From NCBI GenBank assembly GCA_045588655.1, contig JAZNEP010000007.1:1-64000 (forward strand): a stretch of DNA of 64,000 bases. Direction: 5' to 3'. The stretch comes from SVFI01 sp045588655. GTDB taxonomy: Bacteria; Bacillota; Clostridia; Lachnospirales; Lachnospiraceae. The notes under the pieces were generated by a model. The model was not told where the DNA came from and searched no databases. It saw nothing but the letters and a program-made list of their open reading frames with translations. The position numbers and the translations under genes were made by a program. Below, one piece after another: positions 61,104 to 64,000 of the stretch; position 1 is the stretch's first letter, and every line of letters starts with the position of its first letter.

Positions 61104-61631
61104 TTAAAATCCAAGTTTTGCTTTTTCCTTCTGGTACTCTTCTTCACTTAAGATACCATTTGATTTTAATAGATTTAATTTATTTAATTTTTCCTGTGCA
61201 TCTCCGGATGGACCTCCATCTGCTCCGCCACCGGCTCCTAACACCTTACTCTTAGCATCTGCTAAGGCAGATTTTAAACCTGCTTCATCACCTAACTGTG
61301 GTAAGATAACATAACGCTCTAAACCTGCATCAGTCTTTACATGAATCATCGGCGCAGGTTTTCCATTGTATGAGCCTTGTCCAACTTCCTGTGCAAAATT
61401 TATGTAATGGTTAAAGTTATCCACACGACCATTGGTACCACTAGACGAAGTACTGATAACACCAATACCATTAATTCTTGCATTTGAAATCTTAATCTGG
61501 AAATCTTCTACTTTTTTTACAAGTAATCCTTCTTTGTAGGTCCATTCTTTCGAATATACAACCTGCTCTGAACGAATACAACTGTTGCAAACTTCCCCAA
61601 CAGAGTCCTTTTTACAAATACAACACTGCAT
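61104..61631 (-). CDS. Zinc-ribbon protein with central PH-like region and C-terminal SHOCT domain
   Basis: The 175-residue protein starts with a CCICKKDSVGEVCNSC zinc-binding motif (3-18). A beta-rich middle part (about 30-115) is compatible with a bacterial PH-like fold. A Gly-rich linker (AGGGADGGPSG) is followed by a C-terminal SHOCT helix pair (about 145-175, with LLKSNGILSEEEYQKEKAKL). SHOCT domains are short oligomerisation helices. No enzymatic activity is suggested. An AAGGAG site precedes the ATG, and it lies 28 bases after the PilZ gene. The function is unknown. Confidence 0.75.
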   Translation of the reverse strand: MQCCICKKDSVGEVCNSCIRSEQVVYSKEWTYKEGLLVKKVEDFQIKISNARINGIGVISTSSSGTNGRVDNFNHYINFAQEVGQGSYNGKPAPMIHVKTDAGLERYVILPQLGDEAGLKSALADAKSKVLGAGGGADGGPSGDAQEKLNKLNLLKSNGILSEEEYQKEKAKLGF

Positions 61632-61659
61632 ATACTCTTCTCCTTTTCATCTAGTCTTT

Positions 61660-62001
61660 TTATTCTTCTGTTACAGTATTCACTGTATCATAGACCTCAA
61701 TACGAGCCGCATCCATCTCCGGCATACCGATAAAAATACCACCATAGACAAACGTATCTGCTTCTTTCTCAATACGAACGATTTCTATAAAAGCATGTAA
61801 CACTTCTTTCGTCCATATCGTAAGATAAGCCTCATATACTGCTCCAATCTCAAGTGGTTTCTTACAAGAAAATCCGACACCAGTCTTTGAAACATCAATG
61901 ATTTCAATATGAACATCTTGCATTTCATCAGGACTACCCAGTCTTTTAATTATTATTCTGGATTCCAGTTCGATTCTCTTGTTTTTCCTTCTATCTTCCA
62001 C
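61660..62001 (-). CDS. PilZ-domain c-di-GMP-binding protein
   Basis: The 113-residue protein is a single PilZ domain with both ligand motifs, RRKNKR at the N-terminus (RxxxR type) and DVSKTGVGF (D/NxSxxG type, about 36-44). It should bind c-di-GMP and pass the signal to a partner. Its start is GTG at 62001 with AAGGGG 6 bases upstream. It opens the operon with the SHOCT protein and the acyltransferase. The GGDEF cyclase (17 kb) and HD-GYP phosphodiesterase (28 kb) in the same window show that the organism makes and degrades the ligand. Confidence 0.9.
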   Translation of the reverse strand: MEDRRKNKRIELESRIIIKRLGSPDEMQDVHIEIIDVSKTGVGFSCKKPLEIGAVYEAYLTIWTKEVLHAFIEIVRIEKEADTFVYGGIFIGMPEMDAARIEVYDTVNTVTEE

Positions 62002-62052
62002 AAGCGACCCCTTTCCTTATCAGAAGAATGTACCCCATAAATTTATAATGTT

Positions 62053-62081
62053 ATTTTATCAAATTATGTCTACTTTGGCAA
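62053..62081 (-). promoter_or_regulatory. Promoter of the PilZ operon
   Basis: On the minus strand TTGCCA (62081-62076) and TAAAAT (62058-62053) are 17 bases apart, about 50 bases before the PilZ gene. Confidence 0.55.
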
Positions 62082-62110
62082 CCAATTTTTATAAGATTCA
62101 CCTAGTGTTT

Positions 62111-63145
62111 TCAAAGGATAAGCATAGCGTCACCAAACGAAAAAAATCTATATTTTTCCTTTACTGCAGTTTCATATGCCCCCAGTACCTGTTCTCTTCC
62201 AGCCAGAGCCGATACCAGCATAATCAGTGTTGATTCCGGTAGATGAAAGTTGGTAATCAGACCGTCCAAAATTTTAAATTGATATCCCGGATAGATGAAT
62301 ATTTCGGTATGATCACATCCCGGTTGCAATATACCATCCGCATCCGCCGCGCTCTCTATAGTACGACAACTAGTGGTCCCGACACAGATGACACGCTTTC
62401 CTGCACGTTTTGTTTCATTAATCATATCAGCCGCCTCTTTTGACACCTGATAATATTCAGAATGCATATGGTGATTGAGCACGTTCTCTTCTTTTACCGG
62501 TCGAAATGTTCCAAGACCAACATGCAGAGTAACATATGCTATTTTTACACCCTTTTCTTCAATCTCTTTGAGCAAAGCAGGCGTAAAGTGAAGTCCTGCC
62601 GTCGGAGCCGCCGCACTGCCTTCATATTTGGCATATACGGTTTGATAACGCGTTTTATCTTCCAGTTTATGTGTAATATAAGGCGGAAGCGGCATTTCAC
62701 CAAGCTGATCCAGAATTTCTTCAAAAATTCCTTCATACTCAAACTGTATCAGACGGTTTCCCTCTTCGAGCACTTCCTTCACTTCTGCTCTTAAAAGTCC
62801 GTCACCAAACACCAGCCTTGCGCCCGGCCTTGCTTTTTTTCCCGGTTTTACCAACGTCTCCCACATATCATTTTCTTTTCTTTTAAGCAAAAGAACTTCT
62901 ATGGCCGCACCGGTATCTTCCTTTGTCGCAAAGAGTCTGGCCGGGATGACTTTCGTGTCGTTTAAGACAAGACAGTCACCCTCCTTAAGATAATCAATCA
63001 CATCTTTAAAAATATGATGCTCTATCTCACCTGTTATTTTATTTAGTTTTAAAAGTTTTGAACTGCTTCTTTCACTGAGCGGATCTTGTGCAATCAGTTC
63101 CTGTGGCAGATCAAAATAAAAATCTGATTTTTTTAATTCTGTCAT
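62111..63145 (-). CDS. queA: S-adenosylmethionine:tRNA ribosyltransferase-isomerase
   Basis: The enzyme adds the epoxy-cyclopentanediol group to preQ1-tRNA, following tgt (21.5 kb). The 344-residue protein shows the family blocks YFDLPQELIAQDP at the start, NDTKVIPARLF (about 58), the PTAGLHFT block (about 181), HVGLGTFRPV (about 208) and TTSCRTIES (about 254). It starts 1 base after the pheT stop, so the two are co-transcribed. Length and motifs are normal for the family. No epoxyqueuosine reductase gene is nearby. Confidence 0.95.
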   Translation of the reverse strand: MTELKKSDFYFDLPQELIAQDPLSERSSSKLLKLNKITGEIEHHIFKDVIDYLKEGDCLVLNDTKVIPARLFATKEDTGAAIEVLLLKRKENDMWETLVKPGKKARPGARLVFGDGLLRAEVKEVLEEGNRLIQFEYEGIFEEILDQLGEMPLPPYITHKLEDKTRYQTVYAKYEGSAAAPTAGLHFTPALLKEIEEKGVKIAYVTLHVGLGTFRPVKEENVLNHHMHSEYYQVSKEAADMINETKRAGKRVICVGTTSCRTIESAADADGILQPGCDHTEIFIYPGYQFKILDGLITNFHLPESTLIMLVSALAGREQVLGAYETAVKEKYRFFSFGDAMLIL

Positions 63146-63146
63146 C

Positions 63147-64000
63147 TTAACTTCTCAATTCTACACCACAATTTTTATTGAGCTGTTTCAAAATCTTCTT
63201 CACATAGCCATCTACTGATTCTGCTGTAAACGCTTCATTCTTTGGTGTAAATACAACGGTAAACGCCATACTCTTTTTATCTGCAGCAATCTGCTCTCCT
63301 TCATAAATATCAAAGAGAGAAATCTTTGTAATATATTTACAAGCCTCTTTCATTACCTTTTCTATTTCTCCACAGGTAATGCTTCGATCCGCCACCAGGG
63401 CAAGATCACGCTGCTCTTGTGGGAATTTTGGCAATGGTTCAAACACTGCTTTTTTATCATACCACTGTGATAATACTTTTAAATCAAGCTCCATGATATA
63501 AGCCGGTGTACGCAAATCCTTGGACTCTGCAATATCATAAGCCAGTTTACCGAAATAACCGATTTCCATACCTTCACACATTACCCGTGCTGTCTGATAC
63601 GGATGCAGGAAAGTATTACTCATTGTTTCATATGTGAACTCTACATGTAATGTATCTGCGATTTTCTCAGCAATTCCTTTCATTGTATAGAAGGATTCTT
63701 TTTCTCCGAAAATACCCACACAAAGTCTTGCTTTTTCATCCGGATACTGTGTCAAAGGAAGCTCATATGGCATATACACATTACCAATTTCAAACAGTCT
63801 TCCTTCCAGATTTCCTTTCTTCTGGTTTCTTGCTACTGCATTGATCATGGATGCAGCCAAAGTGGTTCTCATCAGCGAAATTTCTTCACTGATCGGATTC
63901 ATGATACGGATTGCTTTACGTTCAATCGCATCTTCGGAAAGACGAAGCAAATCCAAATCGGATGGTGAAAAGAATGAATAGTGAATACATTCATATGCAC
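63147..64000 (-). CDS. pheT: Phenylalanyl-tRNA synthetase beta subunit, 5' part beyond the window (partial)
   Basis: Only the C-terminal part (about 284 codons) is in the window. The frame stays open to base 64000, where it reads IHYSFFSPSDLDLL, a PheT-type stretch, so the annotated start is outside. Recognisable parts are the core block IRIMNPISEEISLMRTTL, the EIGNVY stretch and a C-terminal FDX-ACB/anticodon-binding domain with PKFPQEQRDLAL, about the last 95 residues. A TTG at about 63956 is not a true start. pheS would be expected further upstream. queA follows with a 1-base gap. Confidence 0.94.
   Translation of the reverse strand, partial: AYECIHYSFFSPSDLDLLRLSEDAIERKAIRIMNPISEEISLMRTTLAASMINAVARNQKKGNLEGRLFEIGNVYMPYELPLTQYPDEKARLCVGIFGEKESFYTMKGIAEKIADTLHVEFTYETMSNTFLHPYQTARVMCEGMEIGYFGKLAYDIAESKDLRTPAYIMELDLKVLSQWYDKKAVFEPLPKFPQEQRDLALVADRSITCGEIEKVMKEACKYITKISLFDIYEGEQIAADKKSMAFTVVFTPKNEAFTAESVDGYVKKILKQLNKNCGVELRS

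Noticed and set aside
63147..63956. Independent 269-residue gene starting at a TTG
   Set aside because: The frame continues to the window edge with PheT sequence, so it is the 3' part of pheT.
1..64000. Mobile elements, prophage, restriction-modification or toxin-antitoxin genes
   Set aside because: No transposase, integrase, methylase or recognisable toxin-antitoxin pair was seen in any frame; composition looks even across the window.

Overview
The window looks like a chromosomal segment of an anaerobic, low-GC Firmicute, most likely a Lachnospiraceae/Clostridia member. This is inferred from the AT-rich codon use, the strong AGGAGG-type ribosome binding sites, the gene families (class B sortase with BspA-like surface proteins, DUF1015 beside serA/serC, an EF-G paralogue, a eukaryotic-type NADP isocitrate dehydrogenase, a Re-citrate-synthase-like enzyme) and the lack of outer-membrane genes. 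No phage, transposon, integron or CRISPR was seen. Coding is dense, about 48 protein genes plus two tRNAs, mostly on the minus strand. No gap between genes exceeds about 265 bases.

Layout. 1-330: tRNA-Pro(CGG), tRNA-Thr(CGT) and a terminator. 330-5060: a minus-strand set DUF1015 - GlgB-like protein - MscS channel; the GlgB-like protein has Asn at two of the three catalytic acid positions. 5.3-8.0 kb: a small unknown gene, then serC-serA. 8.0-14.1 kb: leuB-ilvD-ilvB followed by an L,D-transpeptidase. 14.1-17 kb: a DUF815 ATPase divergent from a purine permease. 17-21 kb: a five-gene partner-switching operon (SpoIIE-type phosphatase, TIM-barrel protein, RsbW-like kinase, STAS antagonist, PAS-GGDEF cyclase) with no sigma factor. 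21-24.8 kb: a VanY-type peptidase, tgt, yajC, and aroC on the other strand.

24.8-38.3 kb: nine tightly packed minus-strand genes that may form one transcription unit: Re-citrate-synthase-like enzyme, FCD-type GntR regulator, flotillin, isocitrate dehydrogenase, MBOAT O-acyltransferase, its SGNH/DltD-like partner, a Cache-HD-GYP-REC phosphodiesterase, a BMP-type binding protein and a hybrid histidine kinase. A perfect ATTGTATACAAT palindrome lies on the -10 box of its promoter. 38.3-48 kb: a sortase B operon with two large leucine-rich-repeat surface proteins carrying TPTTG and SPETG sorting motifs, then a cytoplasmic subtilisin-like protease.

48-49.3 kb: a cysteine-rich small protein and two unknown small proteins. 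49.3-57.5 kb: leuS, a soluble degenerate AgrC-like kinase with a LytTR regulator, an unknown membrane protein and an EF-G paralogue. 57.7-60.1 kb: tyrA-aroA. 60.1-62 kb: PilZ protein, zinc-ribbon/SHOCT protein and acyltransferase. 62.1-64 kb: queA and the 3' part of pheT, which runs off the window.

Themes that connect the genes are amino-acid biosynthesis (Ser, branched-chain, aromatic, and probably Glu via citrate), tRNA modification and charging (tgt, queA, leuS, pheT), c-di-GMP signalling (GGDEF, HD-GYP, PilZ) and cell-surface decoration (sortase, O-acylation, LD- and DD-peptidases). The most unusual items are the probable catalytically dead branching enzyme, the sigma-less partner-switching operon and the BMP protein/hybrid kinase/HD-GYP trio.
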